Assembly (NCBI GenBank): GCA_026120185.1
Contig: JANUWF010001636.1
Location: 1,860,001-1,924,000 of the forward strand
Reading direction: 5' to 3'
Length of the DNA stretch: 64,000 nucleotides
DNA from: Voacanga thouarsii
Taxonomy: Eukaryota > Streptophyta > Magnoliopsida > Gentianales > Apocynaceae
The notes under the pieces are model-generated. The model did not search any database. It was given only the letters and a program-made list of their open reading frames with translations, and was not told the DNA's origin. The translations under genes and the position numbers were made by a program. Positions 63,722 to 64,000 of the stretch are shown here, piece by piece (the first letter of the stretch is position 1; the number at the start of each line of letters is the position of its first letter).

Positions 63722-64000
63722 AATATGGAGACATGGGTTTCTAACAATCCCTGTTGGAGGGATTAAGTTGGGAATGGGAATTAGTTCTTGGGTATTATTA
63801 CTAATGGGTGGTTTTAGTTTTCTAGTTTCCTCCTCTAAATGGGACTTTTTTTTTTTTTTTTTTTTGTGGCCATGCACTAGAGTTGGACAGCTCAACTGCA
63901 CTGCATGGCATTGTCTTGCACATTAATGAAAGGCTTTTAGTATTTGTTTATTGCCACAAATCATCATCACCATCCATTCCTGGCTGATGGCCGGAGTGGA

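Larger units (their letters stand above)
59222..64000. other. Gene-free right end of the window
   Basis: A 111-codon hydrophobic open frame at 59471-59806 has no domain and is treated as chance. Simple repeats are listed separately. Sequence after about 63930 could be the far upstream part of a gene to the right, but nothing coding is seen. Confidence 0.45.

Overview
This window looks like nuclear DNA of a eudicot plant. The genes have short exons with GT/AG introns, plant-specific paralogues and plastid or mitochondrial targeting N-termini. They sit in AT-rich spacers full of small non-autonomous DNA transposons, retrotransposon remains and one fragment of chloroplast DNA. The species cannot be named from the sequence alone. 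All exon models below were built by hand from open frames, splice dinucleotides and phase; every multi-exon model closes in frame.

Layout from left to right. (1) 1-1386 (+): the 3' end of a pfkB-family sugar/nucleoside kinase gene. (2) 2694-6420 (-): 20S proteasome alpha-1 (PAF1), two coding exons around a 2.9 kb intron. (3) 6421-15144: a long AT-rich spacer with several MITE families, a nested MITE, a diverged tandem duplication and one odd GC-richer open segment. (4) 15145-21272 (+): a large auxilin-like J-domain protein (AUL1 type), converging tail to tail on (5) 21874-25786 (-): plastid ornithine carbamoyltransferase. (6) 26286-27976: a solo LTR with a perfect 5-bp target duplication, next to a chloroplast rps15 fragment (about 27985-28195) and a MITE. 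(7) 29190-34668 (-): a decayed Ty1/copia element with both LTRs. (8) 36520-38941 (+): secreted endo-beta-1,4-mannanase (GH5), converging on (9) 39197-43243 (-): ADP-glucose pyrophosphorylase large subunit, 14 coding exons. (10) 43244-47900: spacer, possibly with a second copia-type LTR, ending in a duplicated, MITE-interrupted segment just upstream of (11) 48733-51143 (+): a small glycine-rich RF2-like organellar protein. (12) 51144-58450: spacer with three intact-looking MITEs. (13) 58451-59221 (+): an intronless DUF4408/DUF761 protein. (14) 59222-64000: spacer with simple repeats and no supportable gene.

The genes do not form a pathway cluster, which is normal for a plant. They cover protein turnover, clathrin uncoating, arginine synthesis, wall mannan hydrolysis, starch synthesis and organelle function. 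The neighbouring convergent AUL1 and OTC pair matches the Arabidopsis arrangement as I recall it (At1g75310 and At1g75330), which suggests conserved microsynteny. I found no previously undescribed system. The most informative novelties are structural: two MITE insertions whose pre-insertion sites are still visible in a sister copy, the solo LTR, the plastid-DNA insertion, and an unidentified coding-like fragment near 8.3-8.5 kb.
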